Below, in pieces: positions 8,321 through 15,873 of a DNA stretch of 44,542 nucleotides (the stretch's first letter is position 1; the number at the start of each line of letters is the position of its first letter). The notes beneath the pieces were generated by a model. That model worked only from the letters and a program-made list of their open reading frames with translations, was not told where the DNA came from and did no database searches. Source of the DNA: an uncultured Collinsella sp. (GTDB taxonomy: Bacteria > Actinomycetota > Coriobacteriia > Coriobacteriales > Coriobacteriaceae); the NCBI GenBank assembly GCA_900541195.1, contig UQIY01000014.1, forward strand, positions 1 to 44,542, written 5' to 3'. A program made the translations under genes and the position numbers.

Positions 8321-9220
8321 TTACAGATGGCGCTCGAGGAAGCGGAAGGCCAGGCGGATCCAGGGACGGACGGAAACCTGCTTGTCCTCGTTGTCGACCG
8401 CGGTGTTGGCGTTGCCGAGCGAAAGGCCGTGACCACCCTGGTCGAAGACGTGCATCTCGCATGCAACGCCCTCCTCGGCCATGCGCTGCGCAAACGGGTA
8501 GACCTGCGCGATCGGCGCCGTCTTGTCGTCGGACACGCCCCACACAAAGGTCGGCGGCATCTGACGCGAAACATGCGTGGTGGGGCAGATATCGGCCAAA
8601 TGCTCGTCAGTTGCCTCGCCACCCGTCACCATCGACAGGTAGTCGTTGAGCAAATCGCGCCCCGTCTTGCCGCCCGTCTTGGGCACGCGCAAGTCAATGC
8701 GCGGATCGCGCGTCTGCATGTCGCGCACATAGGCAAAGTCGAGCAGCGGATAGCCCAGCACCACGGCATCGGGACGAATGTCGTCCGGACGTGCCCCGGC
8801 AAGTGCCGCGAAGGGGCCGGTCTTCCACTGCGTTGCCAGCGAGGCACAGATCATGCCGCCCGCCGAGAATCCCACGACGCACACGCGCTTAGGATCGACA
8901 TGCCACTCGTCGGCGTTGGCGCGCACCGTGGCGACCATCTTGGCAAGATCTGCCTGGGGGTGCGGAAAGCTCACGTCACCCGTAGAGCTCGTGACATAGT
9001 TGAGCACAAAGGCCTGGTAACCGTGATCCAAAAATGCAAACGCCACCGGGTCCTGCTCGTGCGGAGCGATATGTGTAAACCCGCCTCCGCCACAGATAAT
9101 CACCGCGGGGCGGCGGCCATTCGGTTTATCGGGCAACGGCTCGGCACCCAAATACGTAAACGTCGCCGGATAATCCTCGGTCGGCTCCTCGCCCCACAGC
9201 GCATGGTTCTCGACAATCAT
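8321..9220 (-). CDS. Alpha/beta hydrolase, esterase of the acetylxylan esterase/BD-FAE-like group
   Basis: Predicted cytosolic serine hydrolase of 299 residues. The oxyanion loop is ICGGGGF at 42-48, the nucleophile S119 sits in GFSAGG, an acid is at D231 or D232 (GVSDD), and the base H264 is in GGHGLSLG. This order and size fit esterases that remove acyl groups from sugars or small esters. The ATG at 9220 is chosen because GAAGGGAG lies about 5 bases upstream; the open frame extends upstream but without a ribosome site. It diverges from the PTS gene across 243 bases. True substrate is unknown. Confidence 0.88.
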   Translation of the reverse strand: MIVENHALWGEEPTEDYPATFTYLGAEPLPDKPNGRRPAVIICGGGGFTHIAPHEQDPVAFAFLDHGYQAFVLNYVTSSTGDVSFPHPQADLAKMVATVRANADEWHVDPKRVCVVGFSAGGMICASLATQWKTGPFAALAGARPDDIRPDAVVLGYPLLDFAYVRDMQTRDPRIDLRVPKTGGKTGRDLLNDYLSMVTGGEATDEHLADICPTTHVSRQMPPTFVWGVSDDKTAPIAQVYPFAQRMAEEGVACEMHVFDQGGHGLSLGNANTAVDNEDKQVSVRPWIRLAFRFLERHL

Positions 9221-9346
9221 ATGTGCTCCCTTCGCGCAAATTATGCGCCCTTGTTTTTCGCCTTCAAGCGTACCCCACTTGAACCCGTGGCGTAGAAACA
9301 CTCCGGCAATAAGTTTCCCTTCAACTGATATATCACATAATCCCAG

Positions 9347-9375
9347 TTCAGAGGTATCGTTGAGCAGCGTAGAAT
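9347..9375 (+). promoter_or_regulatory. Candidate promoter of the PTS IIA gene
   Basis: TTCAGA (9347-9352) and TAGAAT (9370-9375) are separated by 17 bases, about 90 bases before the start codon. Confidence 0.45.
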
Positions 9376-9406
9376 AGGGGCGTTGACCAAGCCGCGAAAC
9401 ACATGT

Positions 9407-9416
9407 GAAACGTTTC
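9407..9416. promoter_or_regulatory. GAAACGTTTC palindrome, LacI-family-like operator
   Basis: A perfect 10-bp dyad with central CG, the usual shape of LacI/CcpA-family sites, placed between the promoter candidate and the start of the PTS gene where a bound repressor would block transcription. Confidence 0.4.
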
Positions 9417-9463
9417 CGGCAAACCAAACGCGCGATATGCGCCTATTTAAGTTGGAGGCAACT

Positions 9464-10027
9464 ATGGGTCTGCTCGATTCGCTTAAGTCCACCTTCACCT
9501 CGACCGGCGAGGCGTCCGTTCCGCCCGCAGCAAGCTTCGCCACCCGCGAAGGCGTCATCTATGCCCCCGTCAACGGCGTGCTCGTCAACCTGGACGAGGT
9601 TCCCGACGAGACGATCGCCTCGGGCATGCTTGGCCAGGGCTATGGCATCGAGCCCATTACCGGCACCATCTATGCGCCCGCCAACGGCCGCATCGGCGCC
9701 ACCACTGTCACCAACCACTCCATTGGCATGATCACCGAGGACGGTCTTCGCGTGTTCATCCATGTTGGCCTGGGCACCGTGGAAATGAACGGCAAGGGTT
9801 TTGCCCGCTTTGTCGAGATGGGCGATGTGGTCAAGGCAGGCCAGCCGCTCATCAGCTTCGACCGCGAGGCCATTAAGGCCGCTGGTCACGAGGACATCGT
9901 GACCGTCATCGTCTCCGAGCTCGATCGTCTTAAGAGCATCGACCATGTCGGCGAGTCTGGAACGCTTATCGGCGGCAACCCGCTCGTCAAGCTGGGCGAC
10001 CCGCTGCTGGTTGCCAAGACCAAGTAG
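9464..10027 (+). CDS. PTS glucose-type IIA component (EIIA-Glc/Crr-like), free-standing
   Basis: Cytosolic phosphocarrier of 187 residues that accepts phosphate from HPr and passes it to a IIB domain. Both key histidines of the family are seen: H85 in TNHSIGM and the phosphorylated H100 in VFIHVGLGTVEM, within the beta-sandwich signature YAPANG...DGL...F.HVGL.TVE. The ATG at 9464 follows GGAGG by about 6 bases. No IIB or IIC domain is fused or adjacent, so it probably serves permeases encoded elsewhere and may have a regulatory role. A LacI-like dyad upstream suggests sugar control, and a strong terminator follows. Confidence 0.9.
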   Translation: MGLLDSLKSTFTSTGEASVPPAASFATREGVIYAPVNGVLVNLDEVPDETIASGMLGQGYGIEPITGTIYAPANGRIGATTVTNHSIGMITEDGLRVFIHVGLGTVEMNGKGFARFVEMGDVVKAGQPLISFDREAIKAAGHEDIVTVIVSELDRLKSIDHVGESGTLIGGNPLVKLGDPLLVAKTK

Positions 10028-10064
10028 CCAGGCCCCACGCCACACAGCCAAAAGGCACCTCGTC

Positions 10065-10098
10065 AAGCGCCCGCGACCATTTGGCCGCGGGCGCTTTT
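10065..10098 (+). terminator. Rho-independent terminator after the PTS IIA gene
   Basis: GCGCCCGCG pairs with CGCGGGCGC around a 10-base loop, followed by TTTTCGTTT. Confidence 0.85.
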
Positions 10099-10208
10099 CG
10101 TTTGAAAAACCATCCCGCCAATGCTTTATCTGTATAGCTCAAATGAGCCGAGCTGCTAGAATATCGAACTGTATGGATAACTATCATTCAACCGTTATGG
10201 GAGGATAC

Positions 10209-11612
10209 GTGAACCGCACCAAAATCGCGCAGCTCTATGCCGATGCCGAGTCGCTCGGCGGCCAAACCGTCACCGTCGCCGGCTGGGTCAAGTCCGTCCG
10301 CGACATGAAGAACTTTGGCTTTGTTACGCTCAACGACGGCAGTTGCTTCCGCGACCTGCAGGTCGTCATGAACCGCGAGGCACTCGACAACTACGACGAG
10401 ATCGCCCATCAAAACGTCTCGGCCGCACTCATTTGCACCGGCACCGTCAAGCTGACCCCCGATGCGCCCCAGCCTTTCGAGCTTTCTGCCACTTCCATCG
10501 AGGTCGAGGGCACGAGCGCCCCGGATTACCCGCTGCAGAAGAAGCGCGCAACCGTCGAGTTCCTGCGCACCCAGCAGCACCTGCGCCCGCGCACCAACCT
10601 GTTCCGCGCCGTGTTCCGCATCCGCTCTGTCGCGGCTGCCGCCATCCACCGCTTCTTCCAGGAGCAGGGCTTTGTCTACGTCAACACCCCCATCATCACC
10701 ACGAGTGACTGCGAGGGCGCCGGCGAGATGTTCCGCGTGACCACGCTCGACCCCAAAAATCCGCCCCTCACCGAGTCCGGCGAGGTCGACTGGAGCCAGG
10801 ACTTCTTTGGCAAGCATGCAAGCCTCACCGTGTCCGGCCAGCTCAATGCCGAGAACTTTGCCATGGCCTTTGGCGACGTGTACACCTTTGGCCCCACCTT
10901 CCGCGCCGAAAACTCCAACACCACGCGCCACGCCGCCGAGTTTTGGATGATCGAGCCCGAGATGGCCTTTGCCGACCTTAACGACTACATGGATAACGCT
11001 GAGGCCATGCTCAAGTATGTCCTCAAGGACGTCATGGCCACCTGCCCCGACGAGCTCAATATGCTCAACAAGTTTGTGGACAAGGGTCTGCTCGAACGCC
11101 TAGACCATGTCGCCAACTCCGACTTCGCCCGCGTTACCTACACCGAGGCCGTCGAGATCCTGGAGCAGGCCGTCGCCGCCGGTCACAAGTTTGACTACCC
11201 CGTGAGCTGGGGCATCGACCTGCAGACCGAGCACGAGCGCTTCCTGACCGAGGAGCACTTTAAGCGCCCGACCTTCGTAACCGACTACCCGGCCGAGATC
11301 AAGGCCTTCTACATGCGCATGAACGAGGACGGCAAGACCGTCGCCGCCGCCGACTGCCTGGTTCCGGGCATCGGCGAGATCATCGGTGGCTCCCAGCGCG
11401 AGGAGCGCCTGGATCTGCTCGAGGCCCGCATCAAGGACCTGGGCATGAATCCCGAGCAGTACAAGTACTACCTTGACCTGCGCCGCTACGGTTCCTGCAA
11501 GCACGCCGGCTACGGTCTGGGCTTCGAGCGCTTGGTCATGTATCTGACCGGCGTGGGCAACATCCGCGACGTCCTGCCGCACCCGCGCACCGTGGGCAAC
11601 GCCGACTTCTAA
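10209..11612 (+). CDS. asnS: Asparaginyl-tRNA synthetase
   Basis: Class IIb synthetase charging tRNA-Asn with asparagine. The 467 residues equal the usual length (about 466 in E. coli). An N-terminal OB-fold (VTVAGWVKSVRDMKNFGFVTLNDG) recognises the anticodon; class II motif 2 is FRAENSNTTRHAAEFWMIE and motif 3 is GLGFERLVMYLTG. The start is GTG at 10209, with GGGAGG 4 bases upstream; the frame stays open far upstream, but that part overlaps the PTS gene and its terminator. It is a single-gene unit ending in a strong terminator. Confidence 0.96.
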   Translation: MNRTKIAQLYADAESLGGQTVTVAGWVKSVRDMKNFGFVTLNDGSCFRDLQVVMNREALDNYDEIAHQNVSAALICTGTVKLTPDAPQPFELSATSIEVEGTSAPDYPLQKKRATVEFLRTQQHLRPRTNLFRAVFRIRSVAAAAIHRFFQEQGFVYVNTPIITTSDCEGAGEMFRVTTLDPKNPPLTESGEVDWSQDFFGKHASLTVSGQLNAENFAMAFGDVYTFGPTFRAENSNTTRHAAEFWMIEPEMAFADLNDYMDNAEAMLKYVLKDVMATCPDELNMLNKFVDKGLLERLDHVANSDFARVTYTEAVEILEQAVAAGHKFDYPVSWGIDLQTEHERFLTEEHFKRPTFVTDYPAEIKAFYMRMNEDGKTVAAADCLVPGIGEIIGGSQREERLDLLEARIKDLGMNPEQYKYYLDLRRYGSCKHAGYGLGFERLVMYLTGVGNIRDVLPHPRTVGNADF

Positions 11613-11660
11613 TCGTCGGACGCTAGCTCGCGTCGCCACACGCCAACGCTCATCGCACAA

Positions 11661-11695
11661 GCGCCTCTCGACATCGGTCGAGAGACGCTTTTTTT
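11661..11695 (+). terminator. Terminator after asnS
   Basis: GCGCCTCTCGAC pairs with GTCGAGAGACGC (one mismatch) around ATCG, followed by seven T. Confidence 0.9.
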
Positions 11696-11816
11696 CAACA
11701 GCATCCGTCAAGCTTTTGGCAAGTTTTTGGTCAGTTGAGCAGGGCTGTTGAAAACTCGACCCGCCGTTTGCCGACGACTACCGACCGCCCAGAGCGCCCT
11801 GCGCCCCTGGGAAAGC

Positions 11817-11867
11817 CCCACGTCCTAGGCTCCATACCGTCGTCACCCAAAACGGAAAGGACGTGGG
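11817..11867. promoter_or_regulatory. 10-bp inverted repeat covering the ribosome site of the WYL regulator
   Basis: CCCACGTCCT (11817-11826) and AGGACGTGGG (11858-11867) are perfect complements 31 bases apart. The right arm overlaps the AAAGGA ribosome site of the next gene, so it could act as an autoregulatory DNA operator or an RNA stem limiting translation. Confidence 0.5.
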
Positions 11868-11871
11868 CACC

Positions 11872-12660
11872 ATGACCGAAGCCGCTGTTGAAACCTACGA
11901 CACCACGACTAGAGGCGCCGCCTCGATGGCAGCCTATCGCGCCGTTCGCATCCTGCAACTATTAAGCGAAAACACCGGCGAGGACAAGGCCATGCTTTCC
12001 GATGAGTTGATCCGGCGCCTCTCCCATCCCGACGACCCCGCCCGCATGCCCATCTCGGCGGCGCGGCGCAGCATCTACACCGCCATCTCCGCGCTTCGCC
12101 ATGCCGGATACGAAATTGAGTACAAACGCGGCGTGGGCTACAAACTTCTTACCCGCCCGCTCACCGATGAAGAGATCATCCGGCTCCACGGTATGGTCAT
12201 GCGCAACCGCTCCACGCCCATCGCTATCCGCAAGAGCATGGCGCAGCACTTAGTTGCCATGGCGAGTGCCGACGTTCGCGGCTACCTCGATACACCCGAA
12301 CCCGTTCCGAGCGCAGGCAGCAAGGCTACCAAGGCAACACGCACGCCCATCAAGCGCATCGACACGTGCGAGCTCGTCGAGCAGGCCATCGACCATGGAA
12401 CCACGGTGAGTTTTGATATTTCGAGCGTCACGGCACGTGGCGAAACCGAAGTAGCACGGATGACACTCCGCCCCTTTGCCATCAGGCAGCGCGATGGCAT
12501 CTCGTATTTGCTGGGAACGGTCTATGACGCCCGAGGTGCCGATGACACGCTGCGCACCGTAGAGATTGGCCGCATGAGAAACGTCACCACACGTCTCCTC
12601 GACGGCAAGAAGCTCTTCGCCGCCCTCGACGAGGAGGACGACGCCTCCTCCGCCGCATAA
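11872..12660 (+). CDS. Predicted transcriptional regulator, HTH plus WYL-like domain
   Basis: A 262-residue protein with an N-terminal winged-helix part (about residues 18-95, with YRAVRILQLLSE, SARRSIYTAISALRHAGYEIEY and GVGYKLL) and a C-terminal part (about 165-250) resembling the ligand-sensing WYL domain, including RMTLRPFAIRQRDGISYLLG. Such proteins repress or activate nearby genes in response to nucleic acid or small ligands. The ATG at 11872 is preferred over an in-frame GTG at 11863, since AAAGGA is too close to the latter. It precedes the ABC importer but is separated by a promoter region, so a regulatory link is only possible. Confidence 0.7.
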   Translation: MTEAAVETYDTTTRGAASMAAYRAVRILQLLSENTGEDKAMLSDELIRRLSHPDDPARMPISAARRSIYTAISALRHAGYEIEYKRGVGYKLLTRPLTDEEIIRLHGMVMRNRSTPIAIRKSMAQHLVAMASADVRGYLDTPEPVPSAGSKATKATRTPIKRIDTCELVEQAIDHGTTVSFDISSVTARGETEVARMTLRPFAIRQRDGISYLLGTVYDARGADDTLRTVEIGRMRNVTTRLLDGKKLFAALDEEDDASSAA

Positions 12661-12729
12661 GACCCTCCGCCGCCCATTCGACTACCCGTACCGCCCATCC
12701 GATTCTGTATTAAAAAACCCGCCAGGCTG

Positions 12730-12757
12730 TTGTAAAAATGGACATCAGCGCTACTAT
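12730..12757 (+). promoter_or_regulatory. Weak candidate promoter of the ABC importer genes
   Basis: TTGTAA (12730-12735) and TACTAT (12752-12757), 16 bases apart, followed by a small hairpin TGCACT/AGTGCA before the ribosome site GGGGG. Confidence 0.35.
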
Positions 12758-12820
12758 AGTTCCACTTGCACTTTGTCCCAGTGCAGTGTTTCCAGCCATT
12801 TTTATACTGGGGGTAATGAT

Positions 12821-13801
12821 ATGAAGGACATCACCATCAGTCGCAGGAGCCTTCTGGTCTCCGCCGGCCTGCTCGCGCTCGCCCCGCTCGCCGGATGCGG
12901 CGGCAACTCTGGTTCCGGCTCTGCTGCCGCCGGTTCCGACTACACCATCGGCGTTCTGCAACTCACCGAGCATTCCGCACTCGATGCCGCCAACGACGGC
13001 TTTGTCAAGGCCATCAAGGAGAGCGGCCTTAAGGTCAAGATCGACCAGAAGAACGCCCAGAACGACCAGTCCACGTGTAAGTCCATTGCCGACAAGTTTG
13101 TGGGCGACAACGTCAACCTGATTTATGCCATCGCCACGCCCGCCGCGCAGGCTGCCGCCGGCGCCACGGCCGATATCCCCATCGTGGGCTGCGCCATCAC
13201 CGACTACGCCGCCTCCGGCCTGGTCCAGGACAACGACAAGCCCGGCACCAACGTCACGGGCGCTTCCGACCTCACCCCGGTCGCCGAGCAGCTCGAGATG
13301 ATGCAGAAGGTCCTGCCCGACGTTAAAAAGGTCGGCCTGCTCTACTGCACCGCCGAGTCCAACTCCGACGTCCAGATCAAGGCCGCCAAGAAGGAGCTCG
13401 ACAAGCTGGGCCTCGAGTACACTGACTTCACCGTCTCGAGCTCCAACGAGATTCAGTCCGTCGTCGAGTCTGCCGTGGGCAAGGTCGACGCGCTGTACTC
13501 CCCCACCGACAACACCATCGCCGCGGGTGCCTCGCAGGTCGGCCAGATCTGCAAGGAAAACAAGCTTCCCTTCGTGACTGGCGAGGAGGGTATGTGCATG
13601 GCCGGCGGCCTGTTCACCCTCTCCATCAACTATGAGGACCTGGGCTACGCCGCGGGCGAGATGGCCGTTAAGATCCTGAAGGGCGAGGCCAAGCCCGAGG
13701 ATATGCCGATCAAGCACCTCTCGAGCAAGGACCTGGTCGTCGTCAAGAACGACGAAATGGCCGAGGCCCTGGGCATCGACCTTTCCGCCCTGGACGCGTA
13801 A
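12821..13801 (+). CDS. ABC transporter substrate-binding lipoprotein (ABC_sub_bind family, TrpX-like)
   Basis: Extracytoplasmic binding protein of 326 residues. The signal peptide carries a twin-arginine-like SRRSLL at 7-12, then a hydrophobic stretch ending in the lipobox LAGC with lipid-modified C26. A Ser/Gly/Ala linker leads into two alpha/beta lobes (YTIGVLQLTEHSALD, KKVGLLYC, DALYSPTDNTIA, GYAAGEMAVKILKG) as in family PF04392. Homologues with this permease and ATPase import tryptophan in streptococci (TrpXYZ), but the ligand here is not proven and no Trp T-box is seen. The ATG at 12821 follows GGGGG by 8 bases. Confidence 0.88.
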   Translation: MKDITISRRSLLVSAGLLALAPLAGCGGNSGSGSAAAGSDYTIGVLQLTEHSALDAANDGFVKAIKESGLKVKIDQKNAQNDQSTCKSIADKFVGDNVNLIYAIATPAAQAAAGATADIPIVGCAITDYAASGLVQDNDKPGTNVTGASDLTPVAEQLEMMQKVLPDVKKVGLLYCTAESNSDVQIKAAKKELDKLGLEYTDFTVSSSNEIQSVVESAVGKVDALYSPTDNTIAAGASQVGQICKENKLPFVTGEEGMCMAGGLFTLSINYEDLGYAAGEMAVKILKGEAKPEDMPIKHLSSKDLVVVKNDEMAEALGIDLSALDA

Positions 13802-13869
13802 TGCCATACGCGGCATGCGTCTAGAGCCCGTGCTCGCGCTTTAGCCGCGTTATTCAATATCTGAGCCAC

Positions 13870-13901
13870 AGGGGCGGGCGCTGTAGACCGGCGTCCGCCC
13901 T
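13870..13901 (+). terminator. Hairpin between binding-protein and permease genes
   Basis: AGGGGCGGGCG pairs imperfectly with CGTCCGCCCT, followed by GCTTGTTT. It probably trims or partly stops transcription, giving more binding protein than permease. Confidence 0.5.
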
Positions 13902-14004
13902 GCTTGTTTCAGGTAAAACAAAACGTCTGTCCGTAACTCTTCTATGCATTGTTACCGCTATTATGGTGAATCACGTGTCCACCCTATCCTAGGAGGTATG
14001 AAGC

Positions 14005-14928
14005 ATGCTCATTGCATTGCAGGGCGCCGTTTCGCAGGGCGTCCTCTGGGGCATTATGGTGCTTGGCGTGTTTATCACGTTCCGCCTGCTCGACATTCCC
14101 GATATGACCTGCGACGGCAGCTTTGCCCTCGGCGGCTGCGTCTGCGCTGTGCTCATCGTCAATAACAACGTCGACCCGCTGTTCGCCGTGCTGGCCGGTA
14201 TGTGCGCCGGCGCCATCGCGGGCGCCGTCACGGGCATTTTGACCACCGTCTTTGAGATTCCTGCGATCCTCGCCGGAATCCTCACCCAGATCAGCCTGTG
14301 GTCCATCAACCTGCGCATCATGGGCAAGTCCAATACGCCCATTCTTGCCAAGGGCACCGTGTTCTCCGCCGTCAGCAATATGACCGGTCTGCCGCAGTCC
14401 ACCGTCGCCATCATCTTGGGCATCCTGCTCGCCGTGGCTATCGTTGCCATCCTGTATTGGTTCTTTGGCACCGAGATCGGCTCGGCGCTGCGAGCCACCG
14501 GCAACAACGAGTACATGATCCGCGCTCTGGGCGTCAACACCAACTCCACCAAGATGATCGCCCTCGTGCTCTCCAACGCCCTCATCGGCCTTTCGGGCGC
14601 ACTCATCTGCCAGAGCCAAAAGTATGCCGACATTGGTATGGGCACCGGTGCCATCGTTATCGGTCTTGCCGCCATTGTTATCGGCGAGGTGCTCGGCCGT
14701 CTGCTGCCCGGCGGCCTCACGCAGTTTAGCGTCCGTCTTGCCTCCGCCGTCTTTGGCTCCGTGGTGTACTTCCTTATCCGCGCCATCGTGCTGCAGTTGG
14801 GCATGGACGCCAACGACATGAAGCTGCTCTCCGCCGTAATTGTCGCTGTGGCCCTGTGCGTGCCTGTGGTTTGGGAGCGCTATAAGCTCCGCAGCTCCTA
14901 CACGAAGGGGGATGAGGCAGATGCTTAA
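14005..14928 (+). CDS. ABC transporter permease (branched-chain/TrpY-like class)
   Basis: Inner-membrane permease of 307 residues with about eight to nine helices. It has features of the LivH-like class: an N-terminal SQGVLWGIMVLGVFITFRLLDIPDMTCDGSFALGG and the central loop GSALRATGNNEYMIRALGV, which contacts the ATPase. It would form the channel for the ligand delivered by the lipoprotein at 12821. AGGAGG is 8 bases before the ATG. Its last 8 bases overlap the start of the ATPase gene, so both are made together. Another ATG at 13998 is out of frame. Confidence 0.9.
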   Translation: MLIALQGAVSQGVLWGIMVLGVFITFRLLDIPDMTCDGSFALGGCVCAVLIVNNNVDPLFAVLAGMCAGAIAGAVTGILTTVFEIPAILAGILTQISLWSINLRIMGKSNTPILAKGTVFSAVSNMTGLPQSTVAIILGILLAVAIVAILYWFFGTEIGSALRATGNNEYMIRALGVNTNSTKMIALVLSNALIGLSGALICQSQKYADIGMGTGAIVIGLAAIVIGEVLGRLLPGGLTQFSVRLASAVFGSVVYFLIRAIVLQLGMDANDMKLLSAVIVAVALCVPVVWERYKLRSSYTKGDEADA

Positions 14929-15715
14929 GCTCTCGCACGTCAAGAAGACCTTTAACAAGGGCACCGTCACCGAGAAGCGCGCGCTCACCGGCGTCGACCT
15001 CACCCTGAATGACGGCGACTTTGTAACCGTGATCGGCGGCAACGGCGCCGGCAAGTCCACGCTGCTCAACATGATCGCCGGCGTGTACCCGCTCGATTCG
15101 GGCGTTATTGAGCTCGACGGCACCGACATCTCGCGCCTGAGCGAGTCGCAGCGCGCCAAGTACCTGGGCCGCGTGTTTCAGGACCCCATGCGCGGCACCG
15201 CTGCCGACATGCAGATTGCCGAGAACTTGGCCCTCGCCAAGCGTCGCGGCCAGCGTCGCGGCCTTTCGTGGGGCGTCACCAAGGCCGAGAAAGATGAGTA
15301 CGTTGAGCTGCTCAAGCGCCTGGACCTTGGTCTGGACACGCGTCTCAACGCCAAGGTCGGCCTGCTCTCGGGTGGCCAGCGCCAGGCACTCACCCTGCTG
15401 ATGGCCACGCTCACCAGGCCGCGCCTGCTGCTGCTCGACGAGCACACCGCGGCCCTCGACCCCAAGACGGCCTCTAAGGTGCTTAACCTGACCGAGGAGA
15501 TCGTCGACGAGAACCACCTGACCACGCTCATGGTCACGCACAACATGAACGACGCCATCCGTCTGGGCAACCGTCTGATCATGATGCACGAAGGCCACGT
15601 GATCTACGACGTGGCGGGCGATGAGAAGAAGTCGCTCACCGTAGCCGACCTGCTGCAGAAGTTCGAGGAGGTCTCGGGAGGCGAGCTCGCCAACGACCGC
15701 ATGCTGCTGAGCTAA
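14921..15715 (+). CDS. ABC transporter ATP-binding protein (TrpZ-like)
   Basis: Cytosolic ATPase subunit of the importer, 264 residues. Walker A is GGNGAGKST at 39-47, the signature LSGGQRQ at 149-155, Walker B LLLLDEH at 169-175, and the switch histidine H207 in VTHN. The ATG at 14921 overlaps the permease end by 8 bases and is served by GGGGATGAGG; the frame is open further upstream inside the permease gene, but that reading has no family similarity. Two terminator-like palindromes follow the gene. Confidence 0.92.
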   Translation: MLKLSHVKKTFNKGTVTEKRALTGVDLTLNDGDFVTVIGGNGAGKSTLLNMIAGVYPLDSGVIELDGTDISRLSESQRAKYLGRVFQDPMRGTAADMQIAENLALAKRRGQRRGLSWGVTKAEKDEYVELLKRLDLGLDTRLNAKVGLLSGGQRQALTLLMATLTRPRLLLLDEHTAALDPKTASKVLNLTEEIVDENHLTTLMVTHNMNDAIRLGNRLIMMHEGHVIYDVAGDEKKSLTVADLLQKFEEVSGGELANDRMLLS

Positions 15716-15754
15716 AACCTGCCAAAAAGGGACAGGTTTATTTTGGTAGGTTTT
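15714..15754. terminator. AAAGGGACAG-type palindrome 1 (terminator-like)
   Basis: AAAACCTGCCAAAA (15714-15727) pairs with TTTTGGTAGGTTTT (15741-15754), one mismatch, around a loop holding AGGGACAG. It overlaps the stop of the ATPase gene. Confidence 0.75.
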
Positions 15755-15769
15755 ATCTGCGCAAACGTC

Positions 15770-15809
15770 AAAACCGCCGCAAAGGGACAGACGCCCTTGC
15801 GGCGGTTTT
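15770..15809. terminator. AAAGGGACAG-type palindrome 2 (terminator)
   Basis: AAAACCGCCGC plus AAAGGG pairs with CCCTTGCGGCGGTTTT; the core again holds AAAGGGACAG. Ends in TTTT, so it works as a terminator for the importer genes. Confidence 0.8.
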
Positions 15810-15873
15810 CGCATATTATGTCGATAATCCGATATTCAACCAGACATTCTGGCTAAGGACTAAGGAAACTGCC

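Noticed and set aside
12661..12820. Trp T-box expected before a TrpX-like gene
   Set aside because: No T-box sequence or long specifier hairpin is seen; only weak promoter boxes and a short stem.
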